Shown: piece by piece, positions 36,955-48,800 of the stretch
Layout: each line of letters begins with the position of its first letter
Numbering within the stretch: position 1 is the first letter of the stretch
DNA from: an archaeon
GTDB lineage: Archaea; Nanobdellota; Nanobdellia; Pacearchaeales; GW2011-AR1
Direction of reading: 5' to 3'
Length of the DNA: 64,000 nucleotides
Assembly: GCA_018651605.1 (NCBI GenBank)
Contig: JABIDS010000003.1
Span: 1-64,000, forward strand
Translations under genes and position numbers: made by a program
Notes under the pieces: model-generated
Database searches by the model: none
What the model saw: only the letters and a program-made list of their open reading frames with translations
Told to the model about the DNA's origin: nothing

Positions 36955-38919
36955 ATGAAAACAAAAACAATCTCACTAATTTTTTTACTTTCAATCTTCC
37001 TAATTTTATCAACAATTATAATTAACGCAGAATTTTATGAAAGATATCCTGAAGGCACAACACCTCCAACAACTACAGAAGCTTTTGAAGAAGACATAAA
37101 TGAAGAACAATCAATAACAGAAAAATTAAACCTACAAGGAGAAAACAAAGCAACAGCAACCAACATTAAAATCCAAAGAGACTCAACAACTAACAACTTA
37201 AACAAAATAACTTTCACAGGAGAAGGAAATTCAATAACATTAGAAACAAAAGGAAAAGACAATACTTACAAACATACCTATTCAAATCTAAAACCCGTAG
37301 GAGACAAACCACCAGAACTTTACATAGATGAAAATGGAAAAATCCAAGAAGCATCTTTCACATTATCAGAAAAACAAACCATTGTTCTAGGAAACGAAAT
37401 ATTAAAAGACCTTCCAAAAGGAACTCAGGTGGAATATAAAGACGGAATAGCAACAATAACTTATCCAAAAAATTCAGAGATAAATTTGCCAAAAGAAACA
37501 ATAGATAAAGAGCCAGGAGAATCAACATTTTATTTCCAATACAAAGATAGCAATGAATTCACATTACCAAATGGAGATAAAATTTACACAACACAATTAG
37601 GTTCTAAAAACAGAAAATTATTTTTTGATTCAACTGAAGCAAGAATAGGAGACGACATAGAAATAAAAAACCCAAATAAAGTTAAAACATATTTAGATTT
37701 TGAAGGCAAACCAAATTTAGATCTTCCAGAAGCTTACATCTCAATAAACAGAAAAGAAAAAGCAATGACAGTAGGAATGAACACAAAAGGAGAAGGCCCA
37801 TCATTTTTAATAAAATCAGAAAGCGATTTTGCACCAGACTTAAATGGAGAAAAAGATCACCTAGCAATACAACCCTACAACCAAGAAGGAGAAAAATCAT
37901 ACTTGTATATAAAAAATAGACAAACATCAAATAAAATTACAAGAGCAGTTTCTTTAAACGGAATAAGATTAAACACCAACGGAGTTTCCCCATACTTTGA
38001 TGTTGAAAAAGGAAAATTTTTAGTAAACCTAAAAGGTAACCTTGTTGAAGGATTCCAAGGCTCTGAAGGTTACATACCTCTTCAATTAGAATCCTATAAA
38101 TCAAAAGATAATGATTACAACAATTTAGTAAAAGTCCTAAAAAACGACAACTTAATGATTGTAGATAATAACGGAAGAGTCGGATTCGGCCCAGACCCTG
38201 ACTTCATTTCAGTTAAGGCAGCAACATATTCAAAAAAATATGGAGAAAAAGGATTATACAAAGGAGTCTCACAATGGCTATCTTATAATGCCCCTCCAAC
38301 TATTGAAACATTTGAAAGATTCACAGGAATAGATATAAACGACAGAGTAGGGATTCCACCAGAAAGAATAAGAATGTTAATGGATGTATTTGCAAGTGTT
38401 CCAAGAGGCGCATTAAAAAGTGTAAAAACTTTAAATATTGCAAATCATTGGGCAGGATGGGCAGGATTAGCAAGACCTACTGAAGTAAATTTACATTGGA
38501 GCAATGGAGGAGTTGACCCTGGAACTGCAATACACGAAATAGCCCATGTCCACGACATGAGAGTAGGTTGGGATTGGGGAAGAAGCAGATTTGAAAGACA
38601 ATGGAATTCAGTAGGAGGTAGCAACGGACCTCACACTTATGACTATGGATACACTAGCCGTGAAGACACATCAACATTTGCACAAATGATTTACAAAGAC
38701 TACTGGAGTTCAGGAAGCGACAGATACACCTTTGGCTCATGGAAACAAGGACTAAGTCAAGACTATGCTTATCACAAAAAAATAAGAGCAAAACTAGCAG
38801 TATTTTACTGGAACGGATTTATAACAAAAGACCAAACAAAAAGAGTCTTCAATCAAGCAGGACTAGAATCAGACGACGATTCACTACTTAGATATTATAA
38901 TGAGGCAAGAAACACTTAA
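36955..38919 (+). CDS. Large secreted stalk protein with C-terminal zinc-metallopeptidase-like domain, module 4
   Basis: Signal peptide; beta-repeat LPKGTQVEYKDGIATITYPKNSEINLP; HEIAH at 38533-38547 in DPGTAIHEIAHVHDMRVGWDWG, then SREDTSTFAQMIYKDYW. Confidence 0.75.
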   Translation: MKTKTISLIFLLSIFLILSTIIINAEFYERYPEGTTPPTTTEAFEEDINEEQSITEKLNLQGENKATATNIKIQRDSTTNNLNKITFTGEGNSITLETKGKDNTYKHTYSNLKPVGDKPPELYIDENGKIQEASFTLSEKQTIVLGNEILKDLPKGTQVEYKDGIATITYPKNSEINLPKETIDKEPGESTFYFQYKDSNEFTLPNGDKIYTTQLGSKNRKLFFDSTEARIGDDIEIKNPNKVKTYLDFEGKPNLDLPEAYISINRKEKAMTVGMNTKGEGPSFLIKSESDFAPDLNGEKDHLAIQPYNQEGEKSYLYIKNRQTSNKITRAVSLNGIRLNTNGVSPYFDVEKGKFLVNLKGNLVEGFQGSEGYIPLQLESYKSKDNDYNNLVKVLKNDNLMIVDNNGRVGFGPDPDFISVKAATYSKKYGEKGLYKGVSQWLSYNAPPTIETFERFTGIDINDRVGIPPERIRMLMDVFASVPRGALKSVKTLNIANHWAGWAGLARPTEVNLHWSNGGVDPGTAIHEIAHVHDMRVGWDWGRSRFERQWNSVGGSNGPHTYDYGYTSREDTSTFAQMIYKDYWSSGSDRYTFGSWKQGLSQDYAYHKKIRAKLAVFYWNGFITKDQTKRVFNQAGLESDDDSLLRYYNEARNT

Positions 38920-38920
38920 A

Positions 38921-39529
38921 ATGAAAAACCAAAACATAATAACAATAATTCTAACAATCCTATTAGCAATTACCTCAATCACCGCAACCCCTCTTTACTA
39001 CAACATCCACCTACAATCACAAAATCAAGAGATAACAATAATCTCAATAGACATAGAATTCAATCAACAAAATCCTGAAAATTTCTACAACCCTATAATA
39101 AACACACAAATTTTAGAACTTCAAGATTTCAACAACAAACAATTACTAAAAACAAACTTCACAATCCCAAATATAGAAATCTCTGACAACTTAAACAACA
39201 AAACAAATCAATTCATATCAGGAGATACAACAACCCTAAACCAAACAACATTCAACATCTACATCCCCTACAATAAAGACGCAAAACAACTAAAAATCTA
39301 CAACCAAAACAACCAAGAATTAACAACAACCTCTCTAGCACATTTCTCAACAAATCCTCAAGCAAAAAACCATATAGATAAAACAATCCCAACACAACAA
39401 GAAACAACAGAAACCCAAACAAAAACAAAAACACAACAACCCAAACAAAACTACATCTGGATAATTCTATTAATAATCCTAATTATTTTAATAATAATCC
39501 TTCTAATCACAATCAGAAAAAAGAAGTAA
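38921..39529 (+). CDS. Secreted protein with C-terminal TM anchor
   Basis: ATG 38921 preferred; signal peptide, Thr/Gln linker, NYIWIILLIILIILIIILLITIRKKK. Confidence 0.65.
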   Translation: MKNQNIITIILTILLAITSITATPLYYNIHLQSQNQEITIISIDIEFNQQNPENFYNPIINTQILELQDFNNKQLLKTNFTIPNIEISDNLNNKTNQFISGDTTTLNQTTFNIYIPYNKDAKQLKIYNQNNQELTTTSLAHFSTNPQAKNHIDKTIPTQQETTETQTKTKTQQPKQNYIWIILLIILIILIIILLITIRKKK

Positions 39530-39581
39530 CCAAAGGTATACCAAGGTTTATAAACCCAAAAATCTCACAGATATTGAGAAA

Positions 39582-40097
39582 ATGACAATATTTAACACAT
39601 TATCAAAGGCAACAACAACAGGATTAGTAGCACTTGTATTAGGTACTCAACCTTCTCAAGCTATAGAACCACAAGCACAATCAACATATACACAAGCCCA
39701 ATATGAATCAGATTTAGTATATATCCAAGATCAACTAGATTCTAAAAAAACAAAACAAAAAACAATTCCAAAATCAGAATTAATGTACACTCAAAAAGAA
39801 TTTGAAAAAGCATTTAAAAAACCAAGAACCAATTCAACCCTTTTAAGAAAAGCAGAACTAATGCATAAAAACCCTAAACAAACTTTCAACTATCTTTCCA
39901 AAGAACAACAAAAAAAAGTCACAAGATTCTGCACATCATTACAAACTTCAAAAGATAAAGGGCCTTTTGATGATATAATAAAACACGACCATAAAACAAC
40001 ATACCCATTCATAAATATCAAAAAACCAACAATAGCAGACGCACTAATAATGTATTTGCATGAAGAACACTTAAGCAAACAAAAACCTCTTAATTAA
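39582..40097 (+). CDS. Small secreted hypothetical protein
   Basis: 171 aa with signal peptide; 4-nt convergent overlap with 40094..41821. Confidence 0.6.
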   Translation: MTIFNTLSKATTTGLVALVLGTQPSQAIEPQAQSTYTQAQYESDLVYIQDQLDSKKTKQKTIPKSELMYTQKEFEKAFKKPRTNSTLLRKAELMHKNPKQTFNYLSKEQQKKVTRFCTSLQTSKDKGPFDDIIKHDHKTTYPFINIKKPTIADALIMYLHEEHLSKQKPLN

Positions 40098-41821
40098 TTT
40101 TCCTCAGGATTAATAGCGCCAATTCTTTCACCAAGCGCATTAACAAGAACCTCTACAAATTCCTTTGGATAAATTTCTTGCTTATGAAGCGGATCATTAC
40201 CAAGATTATCTTTAAAACCTTCAATAGTCACTGTCCCAGGTTCACGACTACTATCAAATATTATCTTGGTTCCCTTTTCTAAATTACCCAAGGTCCCCTT
40301 TACTTTATCATAACTCATACTACCAATTAAACTTGCTAAGTTAAGAGATTCTTCAGAATATTTTAAAACAAAAGCACCAGCATTTCCAACTTCTCCAGCT
40401 TGTTCTGCAAATTCAGAAATCTTTTCAAAAACAGACTTTCCCTCATACCTTTCTGTCATTTTTTCCAAAGCCCCACTCCTATCAGATTTAAGAACACCTT
40501 GTACCTGTTCAGAAGTTAGAGGTCTTTTGAGCGTAAGTGTCATTCTTTTACCATCTCCTTCAGACCCCAAAGAATAATCTGCCATTGGAACTTTAACCCC
40601 ATGGAAATCTACTTTTAAAAGACCCTTTCCAGCTAAAACTGTTTCATCGCTATTAAATAAAAAAGTTCCAGCATCTTTTTCTCCAGATACACTATCTGCA
40701 GGAATCATTTCAACAAAAACCTTAGGTTTTAATCCTTCTTCTTCAGGAATCTCTACTACTTGATTATATTTATATTTCTGCAATCTAAAAACATTTTCAG
40801 AATCCAATTCATTAACAATTTTATCAACACTATGTTTAGCATCCCTAACAGACCGAGGAAACTTAGTTTCATCCCCATCAAATTCGATTCTAATTCCTTC
40901 ACTATTCTCCCCACTAACAAAAACATTAACTCCTGCATCTTTCAATCCTCTTCCACGCACTTCATCAAATTTTTTATCTAGAATAATATCCATTTGATTT
41001 TTACCATAAAAATCTGCATTAGTAATATCCCCCTTACTATAAAGCCGAGCATATTGTGTCGAATATTCATAATCAACAGCACCATTATCAAAAATAGCTA
41101 AGGTAGGAACATCATAAGCCCTGACACTTCCCAATCCAGAATATTCTGCCTCAGCATTAGTTAAAACAGCTCTAGTTTCAGAAACAAAATCAACCAAACC
41201 ATTTTTATCTTCAGAAGTCTGACTATAAGTTATTTTTCCTTGACTAACCATAGCCCCATTATCCAAACTAACAATTCCATTTTCTAAAACAACATCTCCA
41301 ATCAAATCCCATTCAGCACCATCCAAAATACTTCCAGTATCATAAAATCCATCAGCACCATAACCACCCTTATCAACACTCAAACTACCAACCTCTGATT
41401 GCCCCCTTTTAACCTCATAACTAAATCCCTTAACTTTATCATATTTAATCCCCACCAAACCTCTCGGCAAATCACTCAAATCCAAAACAGCCCCACTCTC
41501 ACCAATCAACTTATCTCCATCCCACCTCAAACCATCATCACCCAATCCACTACTAGAAATTTCTTCACCCAACTTTTTCTTCAAAAGCGCTTTATTAAAA
41601 TCCTCTCTCTGCTTTTGATTCAAATACTCAAACAATACCTTAGTATCATCAGCATACTCAACAAGTTTATCAACCGGAACATCAATCATCATATCAGAAT
41701 AAACATACCATGACTCAGGATTATCAACATCAAAATCAGATTCCGCACTAACATTAATAACATTAACAACTAAAACCAAAACCAAAAATACAAATAAATA
41801 ATTCAATCTCCCTCTTTCCAT
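40094..41821 (-). CDS. Large secreted stalk-like protein, opposite strand
   Basis: Signal peptide MERGRLNYLFVFLVLVLVVNVINVSA; DLPRGLVGIKYDKVKGFSYEV repeat style shared with 44104 and 49297. Confidence 0.7.
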   Translation of the reverse strand: MERGRLNYLFVFLVLVLVVNVINVSAESDFDVDNPESWYVYSDMMIDVPVDKLVEYADDTKVLFEYLNQKQREDFNKALLKKKLGEEISSSGLGDDGLRWDGDKLIGESGAVLDLSDLPRGLVGIKYDKVKGFSYEVKRGQSEVGSLSVDKGGYGADGFYDTGSILDGAEWDLIGDVVLENGIVSLDNGAMVSQGKITYSQTSEDKNGLVDFVSETRAVLTNAEAEYSGLGSVRAYDVPTLAIFDNGAVDYEYSTQYARLYSKGDITNADFYGKNQMDIILDKKFDEVRGRGLKDAGVNVFVSGENSEGIRIEFDGDETKFPRSVRDAKHSVDKIVNELDSENVFRLQKYKYNQVVEIPEEEGLKPKVFVEMIPADSVSGEKDAGTFLFNSDETVLAGKGLLKVDFHGVKVPMADYSLGSEGDGKRMTLTLKRPLTSEQVQGVLKSDRSGALEKMTERYEGKSVFEKISEFAEQAGEVGNAGAFVLKYSEESLNLASLIGSMSYDKVKGTLGNLEKGTKIIFDSSREPGTVTIEGFKDNLGNDPLHKQEIYPKEFVEVLVNALGERIGAINPEEN

Positions 41822-41908
41822 AAATCAATTTAGAAAATAGATTATTTAAATATATCTTTGAAACAAAAACCACAAAAACTTTAAATACCTACTTAACATT
41901 ACAACAAC

Positions 41909-42703
41909 ATGAAAAAAAGAGAAACCAAATTAAATTCTAAAAAAGCCCAAATTACAGTATTCATAATAATTGCATTAATCATCGTAGCTGTAGCAATAGC
42001 AACAATCTATTTCACAAAAATTCGTTCACAAGATACAATCACAGACGAATACTTCTTACAAGAATCAATAAAACCCAAACTAGACAACATGCAATCAGCT
42101 ATACTAAACTGCCTAGACCAAACATCATTAGACGCACTAACAGTAATAGGAATACAAGGAGGATATTACAACGAACCCTCAAAATCTTTTGACCTAGGAT
42201 GGGCATTCATGCCTTACTATTATAACCAAGGAACATTCGCAAAACCAACAACATCAGAAATAGAAACAGAACTCGGAGATTACATCAACGACAACTTAAA
42301 ATTCTGCCTAGAAGAAATAGATCAAACAGACTTCACACTAACACAAAAAACATCAAAAACAGAAGCATCAATAAAACCCGGAGAAGTAGAATTTGAAATC
42401 AACTCCCCAATAACAATAGAAAAAGAATCACACACCTTACAATTCCAAACAAAAAAACACCCAACCACTAAACAATCATTACTTTACGAAATCTTAGAAG
42501 TTGCAGATTATATAACAGAATCACACAGAGATGACCCTGAAATGATTTGTATAAGTTGCGTCGCTGACATGGCAGAAGAACGAGAACTCTATGTAGACAT
42601 GCTAGACTTTGACGACGAAACAACAACCCTAATAGTAATTTCAGAAAACAAAACACAAGAAGAAGCTTATGTTTTTGAGTTTTTGAATAAATATTCTGTT
42701 TAA
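41909..42703 (+). CDS. Pilin-like protein, module 5
   Basis: SKKAQITVFIIIALIIVAVAIATIY; MICISCVADMAEERELYVDM. Confidence 0.75.
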   Translation: MKKRETKLNSKKAQITVFIIIALIIVAVAIATIYFTKIRSQDTITDEYFLQESIKPKLDNMQSAILNCLDQTSLDALTVIGIQGGYYNEPSKSFDLGWAFMPYYYNQGTFAKPTTSEIETELGDYINDNLKFCLEEIDQTDFTLTQKTSKTEASIKPGEVEFEINSPITIEKESHTLQFQTKKHPTTKQSLLYEILEVADYITESHRDDPEMICISCVADMAEERELYVDMLDFDDETTTLIVISENKTQEEAYVFEFLNKYSV

Positions 42704-42708
42704 ATTTT

Positions 42709-43173
42709 TTATCTTCTAAAAAATAATCTTTTTCTAGAAAGAGAGTAAGTCCCTTGTTTTTGTTGAGATTCTTTTTTTAATTGAGGATTTTCAACAGGAA
42801 GTGGTAAAGGCAACTTCGAGTTATTTTTAGGAGATTCTCCAGTATATTGTTTTTCAAATTCTTTTGGATAATTATCTGCAATATTACTTAAAGATTTATA
42901 ACCCTTAGTATTTACCTTAGGAACAAACAATTTAAAAAGAACCCCAAAAAGCCCTCCAGAGTTAGTCAAACTTTTTTCTCTAATATGAGTTACAGAAGGA
43001 TAATTTTTTAACTGAATATCTGAATCTAAAGGATTTTTAGAAAAGGATTTTGGAGGAGTATAAACTTGATTATCTTTTTGTTCAGCAGAATAAACAGAGC
43101 CAATTTCTCCAAAAGGCAAATATAAACTTGCTACAATAAAACTAGTGCAAGATATTTTTTTCAAACTATTCAT
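42709..43173 (-). CDS. Small secreted hypothetical protein
   Basis: 154 aa, signal-like N-terminus ISCTSFIVASLYLPFGEIGSVYSA. Confidence 0.55.
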   Translation of the reverse strand: MNSLKKISCTSFIVASLYLPFGEIGSVYSAEQKDNQVYTPPKSFSKNPLDSDIQLKNYPSVTHIREKSLTNSGGLFGVLFKLFVPKVNTKGYKSLSNIADNYPKEFEKQYTGESPKNNSKLPLPLPVENPQLKKESQQKQGTYSLSRKRLFFRR

Positions 43174-43277
43174 TTTATCTTATATTTCAAAAGACTTTAG
43201 ACCTTATAACTTTTATGATGCTGAAAAACAAACAATTCTTAAGTTATATTTAAATACCTAAGATTCTAATACTAATC

Positions 43278-44102
43278 ATGAAAAGAGGACAAGTAGCAAT
43301 ATTCATCATCTTAGCACTAGTAGTCATCGGAGCAACAGCAGGAATAATCTATGTAAAAACTTCAGACAAAACAAGCAAACAAGACAGAGAATTCTTCGCA
43401 TCCTTAGAAAATAAACCTTCACTAAACAGCATACAATCTTCAATAATAGATTGCTCAGAAGAAACCTCAAAACAAGCACTAGACACTATAGCAATCCAAG
43501 GAGGATACTACACCAAACCAGAAAACTCATTAGAACTAAGCACAAGCTTCATCCCATACTATTACAACCAAGGAACAATCACACAACCATCAAAAACAAA
43601 AATAGAATCAGAACTATCTTCTTACATAAATGAAAACCTAAAAGAATGCATAAATCAAATAAACATCAACGACTTCAAAATAAACCAAAAATCTCCAGAA
43701 ACAACAACAACAATTAACAAAGAAAACATTCAATTCACAATAGACTCTCCAATAACAATAGAAAAACAAGACCATAAAATAATCTATGAACTAGAAGACA
43801 GCCCAGTAACAATTAACTCAGAATTAAACTCAATAATAGAACTTGCAGAATATATCACACAATCACACAACCAAGATCCTGCAATGTATTGCATAAGTTG
43901 CGTCGCTGACATGGCAGAAGAAAACGACCTATACCTAGACCTAATTCCAATGGCAGACCAGACAAGCCTATTAATAATCTCAGAAAACCACACATCTTCA
44001 GAACCCTACTCATTCGCATTCCTAAATAAATATACAGGAGATGAAAAATCACCAGATTTCACAGCAGGAAATCAAGGCAACATCCCACCAAAAGAAATAT
44101 AA
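43278..44102 (+). CDS. Pilin-like protein, module 6
   Basis: MKRGQVAIFIILALVVIGATAGIIY; MYCISCVADMAEENDLYLDL. Confidence 0.75.
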   Translation: MKRGQVAIFIILALVVIGATAGIIYVKTSDKTSKQDREFFASLENKPSLNSIQSSIIDCSEETSKQALDTIAIQGGYYTKPENSLELSTSFIPYYYNQGTITQPSKTKIESELSSYINENLKECINQININDFKINQKSPETTTTINKENIQFTIDSPITIEKQDHKIIYELEDSPVTINSELNSIIELAEYITQSHNQDPAMYCISCVADMAEENDLYLDLIPMADQTSLLIISENHTSSEPYSFAFLNKYTGDEKSPDFTAGNQGNIPPKEI

Positions 44103-44103
44103 A

Positions 44104-45735
44104 ATGAAAACAAAAAATATATTCCTAATAACAGCATTAATATTACTCCTAGCAGGAAGTTTGGGGTTGGTGGTTGGGGCGCAAATTCCAGATTATGATC
44201 AATGGAAAAATGACATACAAAATGGTTTGGATAAATATATTAATGGAGAAGATTCTTCTCAATATCTAAACAGCAAATGGGAAAGCGCAGATAATTCAGA
44301 AAATCATCAAAAAAGTCTTTTAAACAATTTAAATACAGAACAAACAAAAGCATTATGGGATAATTTAGAAAAAGAAAATAGGCAAACAATGTTTGATAAC
44401 TTAGGATTACCTGAAAAAGTGGAACTTTGGGATGCGCATTGGGAAAATAATTTTAATACCTTAGAAGGAGATATATTCTCAAAAACCCAAAAGAACCGAC
44501 AAGATTTATTAGACTCCCTAAAACCTTCACAAAAAGATACAATGCTTAGTCTTATCGCTCAAAATAACAATCCCAGTCTTCAGGGAGAAGGTAAAGTAGA
44601 TTTATCTCAAGGCATAACTGAAGACGCAAAAATAGAATATAAAATAGACGCAAATGGAGAAGAAAGTGTAGTCCTAACAGATAGCGAAGGAAAAAAACTC
44701 TCAGTTCAACTTTCAAACCTCCCAGAAACTTTAACTAATCTTAAAATAGAACTCGGATTAGGTAGTGGAGAGCTAAGTGTAATAGCAACAGATACTAATA
44801 AAAATAAAGTTGTTTTAAGAAACGGACATTCAATTAAAAAAATACCAACAGAGAATCCAAACACAAATCAATGGCAAATAGTAGATGAAAATGGAAATCC
44901 TGCATTCATTGCTGATTTTGGTGATGCAACAGATGCTCAATTTTTAGCAGGAAGTCCTGGAACTCACGACGGAATTCAATATCCAGACGCTTACCATATA
45001 TGGGCAGAAGGACATGGAGGAGAAGGAAAGGGCGCTGAAATGATAATAGAAAATCAGGATGGAACCGAAGTTAGAGTTTTCCCAGCCATAGGAGAGGATT
45101 ATGCTTTCGCTAAAAAATTAGGAACACCAGAACAAAGAGTTTATAATGTTCAAGGAAACCTCATGACATCAGAGGGATTTAGTGCATATTCTGAAGGAAA
45201 TGAAAATACTTTTAATTTTGGGACTACATATGGTTTGGAATTAGATCTTACTGATAGCAAATATCAGGATATAATACATATTTTTCATTCAACAAATAAT
45301 GAGGAAGGGGAAACAACTTGGACAATAACTCCAGGAAACAATGTTGAAGATAGAGTATCATTTGCAGTAGTTGGTTCACTTGTAAATCAAGATAAATTCC
45401 AAGAAACAACTATAGGAGAAAATGAGGACTCATACACTTCTTACACATTCAAAGATAATCAGGATTATGTTCCAAGACAAAGAAGTGAATCCACTACTAA
45501 ATCTTCAGCTGGAACAACAAGAGTAAGATCAAAAGATATACCCTTAGATCTGGAAGAAGCTCTTAAGCAGATTATTCCAAACACTCCTGAAGAAACTACA
45601 CAACCTCCAACAACTACTGTAGAAATAAACCCCCCTAATACTTGTGGTCCAGATGAAAATTGTGGAGAAAGAAGAACATATACTCGAGGAAGATTATTTA
45701 GGAGGAGCAGTTGTGGTCCTGGTGGTTGCAATTAA
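44104..45735 (+). CDS. Large secreted stalk protein with Cys-rich C-terminal tail, module 6
   Basis: ATG 44104 (MKTKNIFLITALILLLAGSLGLVVGA); LSNLPETLTNLKIELGLGSGELSV; tail NTCGPDENCGERRTYTRGRLFRRSSCGPGGCN. Confidence 0.65.
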   Translation: MKTKNIFLITALILLLAGSLGLVVGAQIPDYDQWKNDIQNGLDKYINGEDSSQYLNSKWESADNSENHQKSLLNNLNTEQTKALWDNLEKENRQTMFDNLGLPEKVELWDAHWENNFNTLEGDIFSKTQKNRQDLLDSLKPSQKDTMLSLIAQNNNPSLQGEGKVDLSQGITEDAKIEYKIDANGEESVVLTDSEGKKLSVQLSNLPETLTNLKIELGLGSGELSVIATDTNKNKVVLRNGHSIKKIPTENPNTNQWQIVDENGNPAFIADFGDATDAQFLAGSPGTHDGIQYPDAYHIWAEGHGGEGKGAEMIIENQDGTEVRVFPAIGEDYAFAKKLGTPEQRVYNVQGNLMTSEGFSAYSEGNENTFNFGTTYGLELDLTDSKYQDIIHIFHSTNNEEGETTWTITPGNNVEDRVSFAVVGSLVNQDKFQETTIGENEDSYTSYTFKDNQDYVPRQRSESTTKSSAGTTRVRSKDIPLDLEEALKQIIPNTPEETTQPPTTTVEINPPNTCGPDENCGERRTYTRGRLFRRSSCGPGGCN

Positions 45736-45836
45736 ACTATTCTCAAACCCTTCAACCACTACCAAACCCACCATTCTCCAACCCTCAAACCCCAAACCAA
45801 CCCAATATTTATATACTACTTTTCCCAAATAATAAT

Positions 45837-48800
45837 ATGAAAAAAGGTGTAGAAAAAAAACCAATCCAAAAAGGAAATCTATTAAATATATTTTACATAA
45901 TTAGTTTTATTTTAATCTTAACATCTTTAATTTTTGCACAAACAACTAATCCTTGTGATAATCTAACTGGAGCAGAAAAAGCATATTGCGAACAAGGACA
46001 GAAATTCAAGGAAACATTTGAACAAGGAAAAATACCTAGTGAATCTCTACAAGAAACAATGATAGATAATTTTGATGATTTTTATAAGGGGTTTAAAACA
46101 AATCCAGAAAATTTTGAAACATTGTTTGAAAATTTTTATTCAACACATGCCGAAGGAGATTTACAAGGAGAACATTTAATAGTAGAAGATTTAAGAAATA
46201 AATTTTTACAAAAATTTCTTGAAGAAGGAGATAATGAAAACATTAAAAAATTAATTCAAGCAGGAGGGGATAATTATCGGAAAAAGAATCCTAGTTTTTT
46301 TGGAGATTCAACAGAATCAAGAATAAAGTATGTAGATATTCAAGGAAAAAATATTAAATTTGTTGGTAATAAACTTGCAAGAGTTGATGAAGAAGGAAAT
46401 CCTATTTCATGGATTGATTTTGATAATATGCCTAGATGGACAGATTCAGTTTCATATTATGAAGGAGAAAGAGAAGTTACTATCGGAGGAAAAAAAGAAA
46501 TAGTTAATGACGCTTTTTTCATTCGTATAGATACCGGAAGTGCCCTCAAAACATTAATCGCTGAAAAGGGAAGCTTTGGAAATATTGCAGAAGCAATTGC
46601 TCCTGATGGAAGAACAATTGGATTAGATTTAGGAAGAGATATCCAAAGCATTACACTTGAAGCAGGAGTGAGCCCTGCCGACGCAAAAGTTTCAATAAAA
46701 TGGAAAGATTTAGATGGCAAACTCCATGAAGAAAAATTAGGAAAAGCCCAAATAGGAGAAGAATCATTCGCCTTTTTAGAAGGATTAAGTGGAAATGCAA
46801 AAGACGTTATCCAAGAAATGATGTCAGATTTAGATGGCATCGGACCAAAGATGGGAGAGGATTTAAACGAAGCTCTTGGAACAAATACAGGCAACAGAAT
46901 TAGTTTCTCTTATGGAGGGGATTATGATAGCGAAGAAACAATAATAATGGACTTTGATGAACAGGGAGATATGATAATTAAAGGAAGCGAAGGAGCTACA
47001 ATCATTTCAACAGACTCTGCAGGAAATGTTAATGCTGAATTTAACCCTCTAAAAGAAGGACAAACAGGACACTCAGAAGGACCAGGACAATTTATCTTTG
47101 ATAAATATGGAGATGTTAAAAAATACTCAAATGCAGAGATTAGCATCTATGAAGCAAATCAACACACTGCATCTCTTAGGACAAAAGGAAATGAATTAGA
47201 AGATGTAACAATAATCAGAAACACTTTTGTTGATGCAGTAATGCGGGGAGATTATAACAGGTTAGTTAGGGAAGTAGGTTATGATGTTGAAGATTTAATT
47301 GATGAGTCTATGTCAAATTATCTCCCAAGTGAAATTAAAGCAAGGATTGCAGAAAAAATAAAAAAATATCTCGACGACCCAAACCTAGGTCCTGAAATGA
47401 AAAAAGCCCTAATTAAAAGCTATGATTCTGTTCTATCAACATTACAAGAACAAAGCTCATCCATCGCAAATGATTTTTTAACAAGATATTCCAACACCAA
47501 TCAAGAAGTTATAGAAGACCTTAAAAGACATTTTGTAAATCAAATGACAGATAAGGCTCAAAGTATAGGAAGAGAAGTTATCGGAGAAATTTTACAAGAC
47601 CCTCAACAAGTTAGAGATATCTTAGAAGGAGATTCTTCAATTTTAACAAGAATTCAAAAAGACATTAATGCAGGAGATTACGTTGAAGGAGTTGTAGGTT
47701 CAGATATTTATCAAGAAATTAAAAACACCTTAGAAGAATTCCAAAGAGCTGGGATAATTGATAGCACAGGTTCTATTAGCACCACCACTACTGCAAGAAA
47801 TACTGCAATAAGCCAAATAACAGATAGTTTAGTCCAAGATATCTCAGGAAATTATCAAACCATTACTACTTCAAGTAGTGCAAGTATAAGTCAAGGAGAT
47901 ATAGATATAGATTCTCTTTTTAGTGAATATTTAGTAGGTGCTAACGCACCATTAGAAGTTGCATTTGCAGGATACTTAGAACAGGTTCAAAAAGGAGATG
48001 TTAGCTTTCAAGTTTTAGATAAGAACGGAAATCCATTAACATCAAAAGAAACAGCTAAGAGGGCAATGGGAATTTTCGAAGATGCCCAGAAATATATCAC
48101 AGAACAGAAGAACGAATTTAAAGAAAAATTAATTGCAGATTTCGCTAAAAACAAAAGAACAGGACAAGTTTTAGATGTTCAAGCAAAAGAGTTTTATGTA
48201 AATGGTGGAAACGGAGGAATTTTTAATGCAAATACTGGTTTCAGAAAAATAAGTGTGAATAATCAAGACAAAGATAGTTTCCAGATTTTTAGTAATGGAG
48301 AAGAAGTTGCAAGAGTCCAAGGAAAAAATACTTATTTTTCTAGAATTGTAGACAGTCATCAATATGTCCCAATAGAAGAAATAGTCAATGAAAATTCAGG
48401 ACACCAATTAAAGTTAGCTTCATCTTCAGATCCTTTAACTAGGGGAGATTATAGTATTTATGATGTGAATAGATTAGCCACAAAAACTGCGCGTATTCAA
48501 GCTTATGTTAGGGAAGATGACGGATTTTTAGGAAGAAGGTGGGGAAGAGGGCTCGGACCTAGGGGAGCTTGGCAACATCCAATTGTTGGAACAACCATAA
48601 CTGCTCCAGAAGGCTCAGATATTGGTGCAGATCCAAATTCAAAAATAGAAATTTATGATTTAACAGATCAAATGTCAGGTATTTTGGGAGGAAGAATAAA
48701 AGGAATGGTTAGGGATATGATTGTTCCAGTAGGATGGCCAATGGGACTTGCTGCAGGTTTCGCCCTTCCAGGAGCTGAATCAAGAACAGGAGGCAATGAT

